A DNA stretch of 64,000 nucleotides from Imperialibacter sp. EC-SDR9. Its GTDB lineage: Bacteria > Bacteroidota > Bacteroidia > Cytophagales > Cyclobacteriaceae. Shown here in pieces: positions 16,309 through 25,740 of the stretch; the first letter of the stretch is position 1; each line of letters begins with the position of its first letter. The DNA lies in NCBI RefSeq assembly GCF_902498805.1, contig NZ_LR701582.1, forward strand, positions 124,001 through 188,000, in the 5' to 3' direction. A model generated the notes under the pieces. It was given only the letters and a program-made list of their open reading frames with translations, was not told where the DNA came from and searched no databases. Made by a program: the position numbers and the translations under genes.

Positions 16309-19300
16309 CTATTTATTGAGCGCTACTTTTTCATCAGAGGTGGTCCGGGAGGTCGAAAAAACCCTTAGGATGTCATTATTGGATGAAACCAGCACCAGCC
16401 AGTTCGCCCCAGACTTGATCATTTGCACATCTTTTACATTGTAGGGTACAAAGAAGCCGCTTTGAAGGCTACCCGCTGCTTTGAATTCGAAGTTACCAAG
16501 TCCTTTCAAAAACGCTCCGGGCGAGGCGTCATTGGGGGTAGTTTCTACTTCTGTGTCGAAGTTGTTGCCCGCCACGAGAAGGTCTTTGATACCATCGCCA
16601 TCAAAATCCTCTATGAGTATGCCATTGACCGCTGATAGCTGCGCTTCGATAGGCAGTTTTTTACTTTCAAACTTTGCGCCATTGTTGACCAGAATGGCGT
16701 TTGAAAAAGTATAGACTTTTTTATTCAATGCTGAGCTCATTCCCGGCCCGAGGATCGATTGAAGATCCGAGCTTGCGAAGGAGAGGTAGCTGGGGAATTT
16801 TTGTCGAATGGATGGCACCTGGCCTGAACTGCATTCGATACCACGAACGGGCACCAAAACAGAGTCGTTGTAGTAACGGGCCAGAAAAATATCATTGGTT
16901 CCATTGTTGTCGAAGTCTTTGGCAAACACCTGAAATGGCTTTTCCAAGTTGGTTTTGAATTTGTAGTTTTCGCCAAGGTTGCCAACAATCAAATCCTGGT
17001 CTCCATCGCCGTCAATATCGTTGGCCACCACTTTGTTCCACCAGCCCTCCGTTTTGTCAAGTCCGTAGATCACGGTGGCGTTTTTCAGCTTCCCGTTAAC
17101 GTTGGCAAATACCATCACAGGCATCCATTCGCCAACAATCACCAGTTCGGCCGTTTTGTCGCCATTCAAGTCGGCCCAGATGGCGGAGGTTACCATGCCC
17201 ACGTCGGTAAGGTCTGGAGCGAGTGCCTTGGTTTGATCGATAAATTGCCCGGACTCATTAATCAACACATAACTTCTGGGGGAGTAGGGGTAGGCACCGG
17301 TGATAACGTGCCCACCACGGAAAAGATCGAGGTCGCCATCGCTGTCAATATCGTACGCCACTACGCAGGATCCACTGCTTTGCGTATTGATGGTTGCTGA
17401 CTTGGCAAAGTTCCCTTTCCCATCATTCAAATAGAGCCTGTCTTTGTATTGGTCGGCTTTATCAGGGAACTCGCTTCCTCCGCTCACAACATAGAGATCG
17501 AGGTCTCCATCACCGTCAGCATCGAACATTGTGGATCCCATGTCTTCATAGCTTTTATCTACTGCAAAGGCGGCTGTAGATTTTTTAACCAGCTTGCCTT
17601 TTGACTGTACATAAAGTTGCCCGGCCTGGCCAGAAGCACCACCAATGAATAAATCATCTTCTCCATCTCCGTTAACATCTCCAGTTGACATGAAAGGCCC
17701 GCTCTTTGAGAAATTATGTGGCAGCAACGTTTGGTCTTTGTACTCATTCACTTCGTTTTCTTTGTGCACAAAGGCTTCCGCCAGCACTCCCGGTGAGGCT
17801 TGGAATAATAACTCTTTTGAAGCGGGCAGTTTCTTTGGCGTCACTGCCGTCTCGTGGGCGACAACTACTATTTGATTGACACCAGCAACAGACATAGTAT
17901 TCTGCATGCCATCAGGCCATGAAACATTAAGGCTGTCAATACCAGCAACTTGCCCCAGACCGAAATGGACTACCGGGTCATTTGACGAAAGATAGCCCCT
18001 TACGGTTTTGTTCTCGAAAAACTGAATTTTGTCGTCGTAGTATATGGTGACTTTGGCTCCGATGCCATGTGCGTTTGTGGCAGGTCCTTCGAGTTTTACT
18101 TTCAGGTAGTTGTTTCTGTCAGAAGAAGTGTTTTCGTAAATGAACGCTTCGTCATCCAGGTTGTTGACCACGAGTTCCAGGTCTCCATCGTTGTCCAGGT
18201 CGCCTACCGCAGCACCATTGGAGAAGCTGGTTTCATCAAAGCCCCATGATTCTATGGCATTTTCGAAGTGCAGGTTGCCGGTGTTTCTGAAAAGGTAGTT
18301 TTTCACCTTAATGGGGTCATACACATCAATAAAATCCTTGTAACCATTTTTGAGCATGTCGTTCATCGACGTGTACTTGCTTTTATTTTTTAAAACAAAA
18401 TCCCGCAATTTCTTATCAAGATCTCCATCAAACACATCACGGCGATAGCCATTCGCTACAAAAACATCTCTGTATCCGTCGTTGTCAAAATCAGACATCA
18501 GTACCGACCAGCTCCATTCTGTTTTGGACACTCCGGCCATTTGCGAAATGTCGCCGAAGAATGAATTCCCTTGATTTAGGTGGAGCGCATTGTGCATGTA
18601 CTGCTTATGCATGCCTCCGTTCACAATATTGTAAAAGCCTTCGACGTCCATGGAGGGCATGGAAACCTTTGATCGTTTGTAGTCTTCTGGCAGCATTTCG
18701 GTGACCATAATGTCTTCCAGCCCATCGTTGTTGATGTCTGCCACATCTGTTCCCATCGAATACATGGAGATATGATTGGTAGTCTCCTTTATCTGCTCTT
18801 TGAAAGTGCCGTTTTTCTGGTTGATGTACATATAGTCACCTTCAGCAAAATCATTGGCAACAAAAATGTCGGTATAGCCATCTCCGTTAAAGTCGGCGGT
18901 AACTACGCTGAGGGCATAGCCAAAATTATTTTTGATCCCCGCCTGGGCACCGATTTCACGGAACTTGCCATTTTCGTTTTTGTAAAGCTTATCTCTGCTG
19001 AAGGAGGGGGACAGCTTCTTTTGCCGGATCATTTCAGTGAGTGGCAGGTCAAACGAATCTGGTCTGTTAGTCAGGTAAACATCCAGGTCGTTGTCATTGT
19101 CCATATCAAAAAATGACGCATGTATGGAGTAGCCAGACTCGTCAAGCCCGAAGTCTTTTGCCTGTTCCTTGAAGGTCAGGTCTCCCTGATTGATATATAG
19201 TAAGTTGGTTCTTTCTTCTTCGCTATCGTGATAGCCACCCTTGCAGACGTATATATCAAGCAAGCCATCGCCATTGATGTCTACCATGGTCACGCCATTG

Positions 19301-19686
19301 TTCCACCGGCCGTTGCCTTCTACTCCAGCTGACTGAGAAATGTCTTTGAATTTCAGGTCCCCCTCATTGAGGTAAAGCTTGTTGGGTACTTCATTGCCTG
19401 TAAAATATATATCTGAAAGTCCGTCGTTGTTGATGTCTCCAATGCCAACGCCACCGCCATTGTACACATAGGCGAAATTATCGAAGTAGTTGTTGTAGTT
19501 CTCATCCACGTCGTTGCGGAAAGTAACTCCGCTGCTGGCCCCGGGGAGCCTTTTAAAAACGGGTTCTTCCTTCTTCTCTTCAGGCGTCGAGATGACATCC
19601 GGCTTGGTTTCGCAGGCCGCAAGTATCGATAAAAGCAGAAGTCCTCCGAAAATGGAGTTTAGATGTATTTGTAGTTTAAACAGCAT
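16309..19686 (-). CDS. Giant FG-GAP/VCBS-repeat lipoprotein with ASPIC/UnbV domain
   Basis: 1125 residues. A lipobox (LSILAAC) makes it a lipoprotein. More than ten FG-GAP/VCBS blades follow, each with a calcium-binding DxDxDGxxD-type loop (for example DINNDGLSDIY, DINGDGLLDIY, DMDNDNDLDVYL, DADGDGDLDLYV, DFDGDGIKDLL), as in integrin-like beta-propellers. An ASPIC/UnbV region lies around residues 530-620 (NYLKVKLEGPATNAHGIGAKVTIYY, FGLGQ, SLNVSWPDG). Such proteins are frequent in Bacteroidota beside SusC/SusD genes and are thought to bind glycans or other ligands at the cell surface. The gene is separated from susD by a terminator and has its own -7-like element; the DUF255 gene follows without a gap. 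Confidence 0.9.
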   Translation of the reverse strand: MLFKLQIHLNSIFGGLLLLSILAACETKPDVISTPEEKKEEPVFKRLPGASSGVTFRNDVDENYNNYFDNFAYVYNGGGVGIGDINNDGLSDIYFTGNEVPNKLYLNEGDLKFKDISQSAGVEGNGRWNNGVTMVDINGDGLLDIYVCKGGYHDSEEERTNLLYINQGDLTFKEQAKDFGLDESGYSIHASFFDMDNDNDLDVYLTNRPDSFDLPLTEMIRQKKLSPSFSRDKLYKNENGKFREIGAQAGIKNNFGYALSVVTADFNGDGYTDIFVANDFAEGDYMYINQKNGTFKEQIKETTNHISMYSMGTDVADINNDGLEDIMVTEMLPEDYKRSKVSMPSMDVEGFYNIVNGGMHKQYMHNALHLNQGNSFFGDISQMAGVSKTEWSWSVLMSDFDNDGYRDVFVANGYRRDVFDGDLDKKLRDFVLKNKSKYTSMNDMLKNGYKDFIDVYDPIKVKNYLFRNTGNLHFENAIESWGFDETSFSNGAAVGDLDNDGDLELVVNNLDDEAFIYENTSSDRNNYLKVKLEGPATNAHGIGAKVTIYYDDKIQFFENKTVRGYLSSNDPVVHFGLGQVAGIDSLNVSWPDGMQNTMSVAGVNQIVVVAHETAVTPKKLPASKELLFQASPGVLAEAFVHKENEVNEYKDQTLLPHNFSKSGPFMSTGDVNGDGEDDLFIGGASGQAGQLYVQSKGKLVKKSTAAFAVDKSYEDMGSTMFDADGDGDLDLYVVSGGSEFPDKADQYKDRLYLNDGKGNFAKSATINTQSSGSCVVAYDIDSDGDLDLFRGGHVITGAYPYSPRSYVLINESGQFIDQTKALAPDLTDVGMVTSAIWADLNGDKTAELVIVGEWMPVMVFANVNGKLKNATVIYGLDKTEGWWNKVVANDIDGDGDQDLIVGNLGENYKFKTNLEKPFQVFAKDFDNNGTNDIFLARYYNDSVLVPVRGIECSSGQVPSIRQKFPSYLSFASSDLQSILGPGMSSALNKKVYTFSNAILVNNGAKFESKKLPIEAQLSAVNGILIEDFDGDGIKDLLVAGNNFDTEVETTPNDASPGAFLKGLGNFEFKAAGSLQSGFFVPYNVKDVQMIKSGANWLVLVSSNNDILRVFSTSRTTSDEKVALNK

Positions 19687-19766
19687 AGTGGCAGTATGAT
19701 TTAGATAGATAGTCAGCTAAAATTTAATGGTTGCTGACTGATTTACCTGCTCTTTTAAAATTAGGT

Positions 19767-19774
19767 CAAAGTTA
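19767..19774 (-). promoter_or_regulatory. Candidate Bacteroidota -7 element upstream of FG-GAP lipoprotein
   Basis: On the minus strand this reads TAACTTTG, a perfect match to the Bacteroidota -7 consensus TAnnTTTG, 80 bp before the start codon. No TTG was found about 19 bp upstream, so support is partial. Confidence 0.35.
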
Positions 19775-19889
19775 AAGGCTTTGCAAGACTAAAGGATATT
19801 CACCGGCGCTTCTATTTGTCCACAACAAGGAAAAAGTTACTCTCAGGTGGCGGTCGCCAGGAGGCTGATTTGAGTCTTGCTCTTGCCTG

Positions 19890-19926
19890 TAATAAAATAA
19901 GAAGGGCCAGGCAATATGCCCGGCCC
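19890..19926 (-). terminator. Intrinsic terminator after susD
   Basis: On the minus strand a 10-bp stem with one G-U pair (19917-19926 with 19904-19913) and a 3-nt loop is followed by a T-rich tract. It lies 33 bp beyond the SusD stop codon and separates the SusCD unit from the FG-GAP gene. Confidence 0.82.
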
Positions 19927-19958
19927 ATCAAAAACTACTATTTAATTATTACTGAAGT

Positions 19959-21728
19959 TTAATTACAATCCGATCCAGGATAGCCACAGTTCTGAGGGTA
20001 TCCGCCCAAAGTTCGATCGATTTGGGTCAATGGTATCGGACGGTGAATATGATAGTCCTCGATGTTGTCAGCTCCTAACGGATTGTATGCTCTCACATAT
20101 TCCACCAATTTCCCTGTTCTTGCAAGGTCGAACCAGCGGCACTGCTCGCCGTCCATTTCGAGAGCACGCTCTTTCAGAATTAAGTCAAGGTCGACATCAG
20201 CTGCTGTTATTTGCATGGCTGCTTCCGCACCTTCTTTGGCGGCACGGGTTCTTACTACGTTGATATCTTCTGCAGCACCTGCATTGTTTCCTGTCTGGAA
20301 GCGAGCTTCGGCACGAAGCAAGTGAGCGTCAGCCAATCTCATCACAAACCAGTCCCTTGATCCACGTTCCCACTGTATTGTTGGTCTTCGTGGGTCGATG
20401 AACTTACTCAACGTGGGGAAGAGTCTTTCAGTGTAGATATACTGATCGCCCTCAAATGCGGCGTCTTTAGTTATAACATTATATCTAACTTGAAGCTTCT
20501 TACCAGTCATCCATTCGGCATCTCTTCCGGGGCCCGGCACAAATATGGCAGTATCACCTACTTCGAATCGGTTAGATCCGATATCTGAAGAAGTAACAGT
20601 AGATCCATCAGCTTTCACTGCGTTATTATCTACGTGAATCTGCTCCCATTTTGGAATATTATTCGGGTTATTCGAAATGTAGGCATGCTTATAGGTCTGG
20701 TCATATCGGTCATCAATCTCACGTGTTTCTTCCCAAACCGAAACCATATAGTCAGTGGGTCTGAAACGTTTAAATGGACGTCCTCCGTTAATATCACGAA
20801 TCATACCAGGACGAATGTCGTACTCCATCAGGAAGTAAAGATGACCTCTGTTTCCCACTCCACCGTTTCCACCGTTCAAGATCAAGTCCGTAGAGTACTG
20901 AACAGCCCAGATGATTTCGGAGTTGAGCTGATTATCCTGATCCCAAAGGGCATCGTGGGAATCAACCAACGCATAGCCACGGTCATTGATTACGTTAGAA
21001 AACAACGTGTTGGCACTGGCAAAGTCAGCTGGTGACCCAAAAGACTGGTATCCTCTGGTCAAATAAGCTTTTGCAAGTAGAAACTCTGCTGCACCTTTAG
21101 TTGCTCTACCGTAGTTACTCTGAGTTTCAGGCAGGTTGGCAATAGCAAATTCAAGATCAGGAATAATTGCTTCCGAGTAAACAGCAGATTGTGGAGACGG
21201 AGCCGCCTCTACTTCAGCCCCAATCGTTTCTTCCAAAGTAAGGTACACATCACCCCAGGTTTGCACCAGGTAGAAATAGTAGTAGGCTCTCAGGAAGCGA
21301 ACTTCTGCACGACGCTGAGTTTTGATTGCGTCGCTCATATTTGTAACTGCTTCAGACCTATTCAATACCGCATTGGCTTGGTTAATCCCCTGGTAAAGGA
21401 AGGTCCATTGTTGATCCAGGATGTTGACAGCAGGATTGAGGCCATTATCATAAAAGTTGAACGACTTATACCCCCCATCTGCGCCGTTCGTGTGTGTGTC
21501 GGTGCCAAATATGGTTAACATATAGGCCCGTTCATTACTGTGAATCTCCCGAAGGAACGAGTAGGAGGCGTCCACAGCATCTTCAAGACCGGCTGCTGTA
21601 GTATAATAACTTCCTGCAGATACGTCCGAAATCAGTTTCTCATCAAGAAAATCTGAACACGACTGGATTGTAAACGCAACAAACGTTAGAACCAGTAATT
21701 TCGATGTAATATATTTCGTTATTTTCAT
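19959..21728 (-). CDS. SusD/RagB family nutrient-binding outer-membrane lipoprotein
   Basis: 589 residues. The signal peptide ends in TIQSC, giving a surface lipoprotein. The start SCSDFLDEKLISDVSAGSYYTT is typical of SusD, and TPR-like helices follow (RRAEVRFLRAYYYFYLVQTWGDVYLTLE, AEFLLAKAYLTRGYQ). The C-terminal half carries the RagB motif DAHLLRAEARFQTGNNAGAAEDINVVRTRAA and ALEMDGEQCRWFDLARTGKLVEYVRAYNP. It binds an oligosaccharide or other ligand at the cell surface and closes as a lid over its SusC partner. It follows susC after 23 bp and is co-transcribed with it. The ligand is unknown because no glycoside hydrolase is in the same operon. Confidence 0.95.
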   Translation of the reverse strand: MKITKYITSKLLVLTFVAFTIQSCSDFLDEKLISDVSAGSYYTTAAGLEDAVDASYSFLREIHSNERAYMLTIFGTDTHTNGADGGYKSFNFYDNGLNPAVNILDQQWTFLYQGINQANAVLNRSEAVTNMSDAIKTQRRAEVRFLRAYYYFYLVQTWGDVYLTLEETIGAEVEAAPSPQSAVYSEAIIPDLEFAIANLPETQSNYGRATKGAAEFLLAKAYLTRGYQSFGSPADFASANTLFSNVINDRGYALVDSHDALWDQDNQLNSEIIWAVQYSTDLILNGGNGGVGNRGHLYFLMEYDIRPGMIRDINGGRPFKRFRPTDYMVSVWEETREIDDRYDQTYKHAYISNNPNNIPKWEQIHVDNNAVKADGSTVTSSDIGSNRFEVGDTAIFVPGPGRDAEWMTGKKLQVRYNVITKDAAFEGDQYIYTERLFPTLSKFIDPRRPTIQWERGSRDWFVMRLADAHLLRAEARFQTGNNAGAAEDINVVRTRAAKEGAEAAMQITAADVDLDLILKERALEMDGEQCRWFDLARTGKLVEYVRAYNPLGADNIEDYHIHRPIPLTQIDRTLGGYPQNCGYPGSDCN

Positions 21729-21751
21729 AATTTATCGTGTTTTGATAGACC

Positions 21752-24700
21752 CTAAAATGATATGTTAAGTCCACCTAAGAAAAGCTGGTTGGAAGGCATC
21801 TCGCCCGATCCGATATTTCCACCTCTTTCGGGGTCAAATTGTTTGAATTTTGACCAAACAATTGGGTTTTGTGCAGTTGCATAAATTCTGACAGTCGAAA
21901 ATTTAAGTTTATCAAGTACACTATTAGGAAGCGTGTACCCAAGAGTGATATTTCTAAGCTTCATATAGCCCCCATCAGTATATCTCAAGGTGCTGCCAAA
22001 AGAAATGTTTTCCTGGTTAATATTTGGTCTTGGGTAATCGTTTGTCGGATTATCAACCGTCCAATAGTCTACCGCCAGGTTGTTATAACGAGCCTGCATG
22101 GTCGCCTGACCGTTGCAGAAGTCGCATTGGATGAGGAAGCCCACACGATAGTAGAAAAACATCGAAAGATCAAAGCCTTTGAATTCTACACGAGTATTCA
22201 AACCGCCATAGGCGGCCGGCACGTCGTTTCCAAGGATAATCCGGTCATTTGCAGGGCTGATTGTTCCATCGCCATCCTGGTCTTTCAGCTTAATTTCACC
22301 TGGGAATGCGCCCATCAATGCTGAAGCCTGATCTTTTTCAGACACTTGCCAGATTCCTATTTTTTCGTAATCGTAAAAAGAACGGATAGGTTGTCCGATA
22401 AACCAGCCATTGCCTACATCGTCTACTTTGTTTCCGTCGGCATCTCTCTGGGCCAAATCCACAATTTCTTCGTTGTAACTACCCAAATTGAAGTCGGCTG
22501 TCCATCTCAATCCATTCGACATATCCAGAATGGTAGAATTAAGTGTGATTTCAAATCCGTTGGTTTGCGTTCCACCAATGTTTTGCAGGATCGAAGCATA
22601 ACCAGAAGTTGGAGGAAGTGCTCTTCTCAACAGTAGAGACGTACCAGACGACGTGCGATAATATTCAAATGAACCACTTAGCCTGTTATCAAAAAGCCCA
22701 AAATCTACACCTATGTTCGTAGTTTCTGAGTACTCCCATGATAAATCCGGGTTAGGGATAGATGAAAGTTGGAATCCACGGGCATCGACGTTGTTCCAGT
22801 CGTAAATTGATTGTCCCAGGGTACCCTGTGTCTGATACGGCGATACAGCCGTGTTACCAACTTTACCATAGGATGCCCTCAGTTTCAGGTCACTCACAAC
22901 CCTTACACCTGACATAAACGCCTCGTCTTTAATTCTCCATCCTGCTGACACACCCGGGAATGCATTCCATTTATTGCCATCTGCCAAACGAGACGATCCA
23001 TCCCAACGCATACTAGCCTGAAACAGATACTTGCCTTTGAATGAGTAATTCACACGGCCCATATAGGACAATAATCTGTATTGTTCGTAACGGGTACCAT
23101 ATTGGGATATCGTGGCCAATCCGAGGTTGTACCATTCAGCTGTTTCATATGGCAAATCAATAGCGGACATACCATTTTGTGTGGAGTCTTGCTGGGCAAC
23201 ACTTTGAAGACCAGTAAGCCCCAAATCATGATCACCAAACGACTTATTATACGTTAAGATGTTCTCCAATGTATAACCAAAGCTTTGCTGATTGAACAGC
23301 GAGGCTGAAGGAGTTCCGTTTTTCCTTGGGTTGGTGAACTGACCTTCAAAAAGGCCTCTTTCCCAGAACTGGTAATCTTGACCTAAAAGGAATTTATACT
23401 TTAAGCCATCCAAAATTTGAGCCTCGGCATAAACAGAAGAGAATACTCTGTTTATTTTTCTTTCGTCAATTCTTTTGCCTGGCACCAGTTCGCTCAGTGG
23501 ATTGGAACGAATACCGTCCGATATCGGAAGGAAGATGAGGTCTCCATTATCATCATATGGTAAACCAAGGGGTGTTTGGTTGACCGCTTCTGAAATAACG
23601 GATCCAGAACCCCAATTCTGAGTGGAATTTGAGAAGAGTGAGGATACACCTACTTTGAATATCTTATTGATTTGATGATCGACATTGATTCTTGCGGTAT
23701 ATCTTCTGTAGTCGATACCTTCAATCAGACCGTCTTCTTTAAAGTAGCTAAGCGCCAGGCTTACCTGCGTTTTTTCGGTACCACCATTTACACTAACCTG
23801 CTGATTCATCTGTGAACCATTTTGGTAGATAAGGTCTTGCCAATCAGTTGAGAGACCATTCTGGACAGAATTTAATTCCACCGGGTCAATAAAAACGGCG
23901 TCGTCGGCTGGGATAGACGATCCTGCATCTCCCCATGCAGCACGCCCTGATCTGCCTGTAGCATCTACTCTGCTGCCTTCTCTTTTCAAGTCAGCAAACT
24001 CTGAGCCGTTCATCATAGGAATAGTTCTGAAGGGCTGCGTGACGGCGTAACTGCTGGAATAGGTTACAGAAGTCTTGCCGGGTTTTCCCCTTTTGGTAGT
24101 AATAAGCACCACACCGTTAGATCCCCTTGAACCGTAAATAGCAGTAGCAGCCGCATCTTTCAGTACCTCCATAGAAGCTATGTCGGACGGGTTAAAATCT
24201 TGTATGGAGTTTGTTCCAGCCGTCATCGGGATTCCGTCAACCACAAAAAGAGGGTCGTTTGAAGCTGTTAATGATCTTCTTCCCCGAATTGTAATGCTTG
24301 AATTTTGGCCTGGACGGCCACCATTCTGAAGAACGTCTACACCAGCAATTTGCCCTTTCATGGCTTCCATTGCATTGGATGTTGGAATTCTTACAATCGC
24401 ATCACTTTCGATTGATCCGATAGCTGCTGTCACGTCTCGCTTGTCCTGCGTTCCGTAACCAACAACGACTACTTCAGAAAGTGATTTGACATCAACTTCC
24501 ATCCCAACACTTATTTGAGACTGCGAGCCGACGGTCACTTCTGTGGTAGAAAAGCCGATGGCACTAAACACCAAAACGGCGTCTCTTGAAGGAACCCTTA
24601 GAGAGTATTTTCCATCAATATCTGTCACTGTTCCCGTGGTTGTTCCTTTCACAATCACGTTGACACCAGGTAGAGCCGAGCCATCTTCCACAGATGTGAT

Positions 24701-24820
24701 CGTACCTGATACCGTCGAATCCTGCCTGGCGATCGCCTGGCCGGAGCAAATCACAACGAGTGCTAGTCCCACCGGAAAGCACCACAGGACTCGCTTACAT
24801 TTTGATAAAATTTCATTCAT
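21752..24820 (-). CDS. SusC/RagA TonB-dependent outer-membrane transporter
   Basis: 1022 residues. It has a signal peptide, then a CarboxypepD_reg-like domain at about 37-115 (GTITSVEDGSALPGVNVIVKG) and a SusC signature at the start of the plug (VVVVGYGTQDKRDVTAAIGS). The plug continues (SITIRGRRSLTASNDPLFVVDGIP, EVLKDAAATAIYGSRGSNGVVLITTKRG), and a 22-strand barrel ends in Phe (GGLNISF). Energised by TonB-ExbBD, it imports a ligand handed over by SusD. There is no extra N-terminal domain for anti-sigma signalling (no STN/secretin domain was recognised), which fits the absence of a FecR gene next to the ECF sigma gene upstream. Confidence 0.96.
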   Translation of the reverse strand: MNEILSKCKRVLWCFPVGLALVVICSGQAIARQDSTVSGTITSVEDGSALPGVNVIVKGTTTGTVTDIDGKYSLRVPSRDAVLVFSAIGFSTTEVTVGSQSQISVGMEVDVKSLSEVVVVGYGTQDKRDVTAAIGSIESDAIVRIPTSNAMEAMKGQIAGVDVLQNGGRPGQNSSITIRGRRSLTASNDPLFVVDGIPMTAGTNSIQDFNPSDIASMEVLKDAAATAIYGSRGSNGVVLITTKRGKPGKTSVTYSSSYAVTQPFRTIPMMNGSEFADLKREGSRVDATGRSGRAAWGDAGSSIPADDAVFIDPVELNSVQNGLSTDWQDLIYQNGSQMNQQVSVNGGTEKTQVSLALSYFKEDGLIEGIDYRRYTARINVDHQINKIFKVGVSSLFSNSTQNWGSGSVISEAVNQTPLGLPYDDNGDLIFLPISDGIRSNPLSELVPGKRIDERKINRVFSSVYAEAQILDGLKYKFLLGQDYQFWERGLFEGQFTNPRKNGTPSASLFNQQSFGYTLENILTYNKSFGDHDLGLTGLQSVAQQDSTQNGMSAIDLPYETAEWYNLGLATISQYGTRYEQYRLLSYMGRVNYSFKGKYLFQASMRWDGSSRLADGNKWNAFPGVSAGWRIKDEAFMSGVRVVSDLKLRASYGKVGNTAVSPYQTQGTLGQSIYDWNNVDARGFQLSSIPNPDLSWEYSETTNIGVDFGLFDNRLSGSFEYYRTSSGTSLLLRRALPPTSGYASILQNIGGTQTNGFEITLNSTILDMSNGLRWTADFNLGSYNEEIVDLAQRDADGNKVDDVGNGWFIGQPIRSFYDYEKIGIWQVSEKDQASALMGAFPGEIKLKDQDGDGTISPANDRIILGNDVPAAYGGLNTRVEFKGFDLSMFFYYRVGFLIQCDFCNGQATMQARYNNLAVDYWTVDNPTNDYPRPNINQENISFGSTLRYTDGGYMKLRNITLGYTLPNSVLDKLKFSTVRIYATAQNPIVWSKFKQFDPERGGNIGSGEMPSNQLFLGGLNISF

Positions 24821-24869
24821 AGTAAGTAGGGTTTATAAATAATGTAATGAATTTAAATTGTTTAGACCC

Positions 24870-24903
24870 AATGCCTCTATCTCCTGTTAGGCTGCGAGGC
24901 ATT
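24870..24903. promoter_or_regulatory. Hairpin in the susC leader
   Basis: Eight-bp perfect inverted repeat, AATGCCTC (24870-24877) with GAGGCATT (24896-24903), spanning an 18-nt loop, 50 bp upstream of the SusC start. There is no T-run after it on the minus strand, so it is not a classical terminator. It could affect leader stability or translation. Confidence 0.35.
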
Positions 24904-24918
24904 TAGTAAGTTACTAAA
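24902..24918. promoter_or_regulatory. Operator-like palindrome upstream of susC
   Basis: TTTAGTAA-G-TTACTAAA, a perfect 17-bp palindrome with a single central base, 81 bp upstream of the SusC start and just downstream of the ECF sigma gene. It overlaps the right arm of the leader hairpin by two bases. It is a candidate site for a dimeric regulator, for example the nearby LacI-family protein. Confidence 0.42.
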
Positions 24919-24996
24919 ATCGAGCTACTTTTCTTTTGTTTTTGTCGACATATAAGTATTCTTCTTTATCCTGGAAGACAGTTTAATGGTGAAAAA

Positions 24997-25587
24997 TTAG
25001 ACTATTGATTTTCTTAATGATTTTAAAGCCCGGCTCATTTGTGTTTCAATGGTTTTAACGCTGAGATGAAGCCTATCGGCAATCTCAACGTAGCGCAGGC
25101 CCTGGTCACGGCTTAGCTGAAACACCAGGCGACATTGCTTAGGCAACCTGGCTACAGCGTTATCTATACTTTCCTGCAATTCAGCATACTCCGACCGCTT
25201 CTGTGGGTCGAAGTGATCGCAGGGAATGGCCAATTCGTTCTCAATATTTGTGAAGCTGTATTTCTTCTCTTTCCTAAGGTAATCGAAAGAGATATTTCTA
25301 ACCGCTGTATAAAGGTATGACTTGGGGGAGCTGGAAATAACAATCACATTTCGATTGATCCAGATTTTAAGGAAGACCTCGCTTACTAATTCTTCAGCAA
25401 CTTCATTATTTTCAACCAATTTCTCGCAGAAGCTGCGAAGCGGGTGATAGCCAACAACAAATAATTTTTCAAACGCCTGAGAGTCGTCATTACGAAGTAC
25501 TCTCCACAGCAAATAGTCTATGCTGTCAACAGATTTTGACGGAGCCAGTCTTGTCCCGGTAATTGAAGCTCTTTTGGTTATAAGCAT
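24997..25587 (-). CDS. ECF RNA polymerase sigma-70 factor (Bacteroidota SusC-associated type)
   Basis: 196 residues. Sigma region 2 is at about 40-115 (FVVGYHPLRSFCEKLVENNEVAEELVSEVFLKIW, then KSYLYTAVRNISFDYLRK). Region 4 is at about 135-190 (LPKQCRLVFQLSRDQGLRYVEIADRLHLSVKTIETQMSRALKSLR), the helix-turn-helix that reads the -35 element. It belongs to the FecI-like group expanded in Bacteroidota, whose members usually sit beside a FecR anti-sigma gene and a SusC gene with an N-terminal signalling domain. Here the gene is followed by susC with no FecR in between. It probably drives susCD. Its own control may come from the divergent LacI protein. Confidence 0.93.
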   Translation of the reverse strand: MLITKRASITGTRLAPSKSVDSIDYLLWRVLRNDDSQAFEKLFVVGYHPLRSFCEKLVENNEVAEELVSEVFLKIWINRNVIVISSSPKSYLYTAVRNISFDYLRKEKKYSFTNIENELAIPCDHFDPQKRSEYAELQESIDNAVARLPKQCRLVFQLSRDQGLRYVEIADRLHLSVKTIETQMSRALKSLRKSIV

Positions 25588-25673
25588 TGTTTAAGTAAGT
25601 AGTCGATTTCAATCGATTGAAATAAATTTACTCTCAAAATCTGAACAAAACAGATTTGGGAATTTTTTTTTAA

Positions 25674-25699
25674 CGGTATCTGTCCCGGGAACGGTACCG
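25674..25699. promoter_or_regulatory. 26-bp imperfect palindrome between ECF sigma and LacI genes
   Basis: Ten of 13 positions pair in CGGTA...CCCGGG...TACCG, centred on CCCGGG at 25684-25689. It lies between the divergent start codons at 25587 and 25741. The same stretch is flanked by two AATTTTTTTT tracts exactly 40 bp apart. Size and location suit a LacI-family operator that controls both genes. Confidence 0.5.
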
Positions 25700-25740
25700 A
25701 AATTTTTTTTAGCTTTACATTGAGCTATCAAAATCTAATA

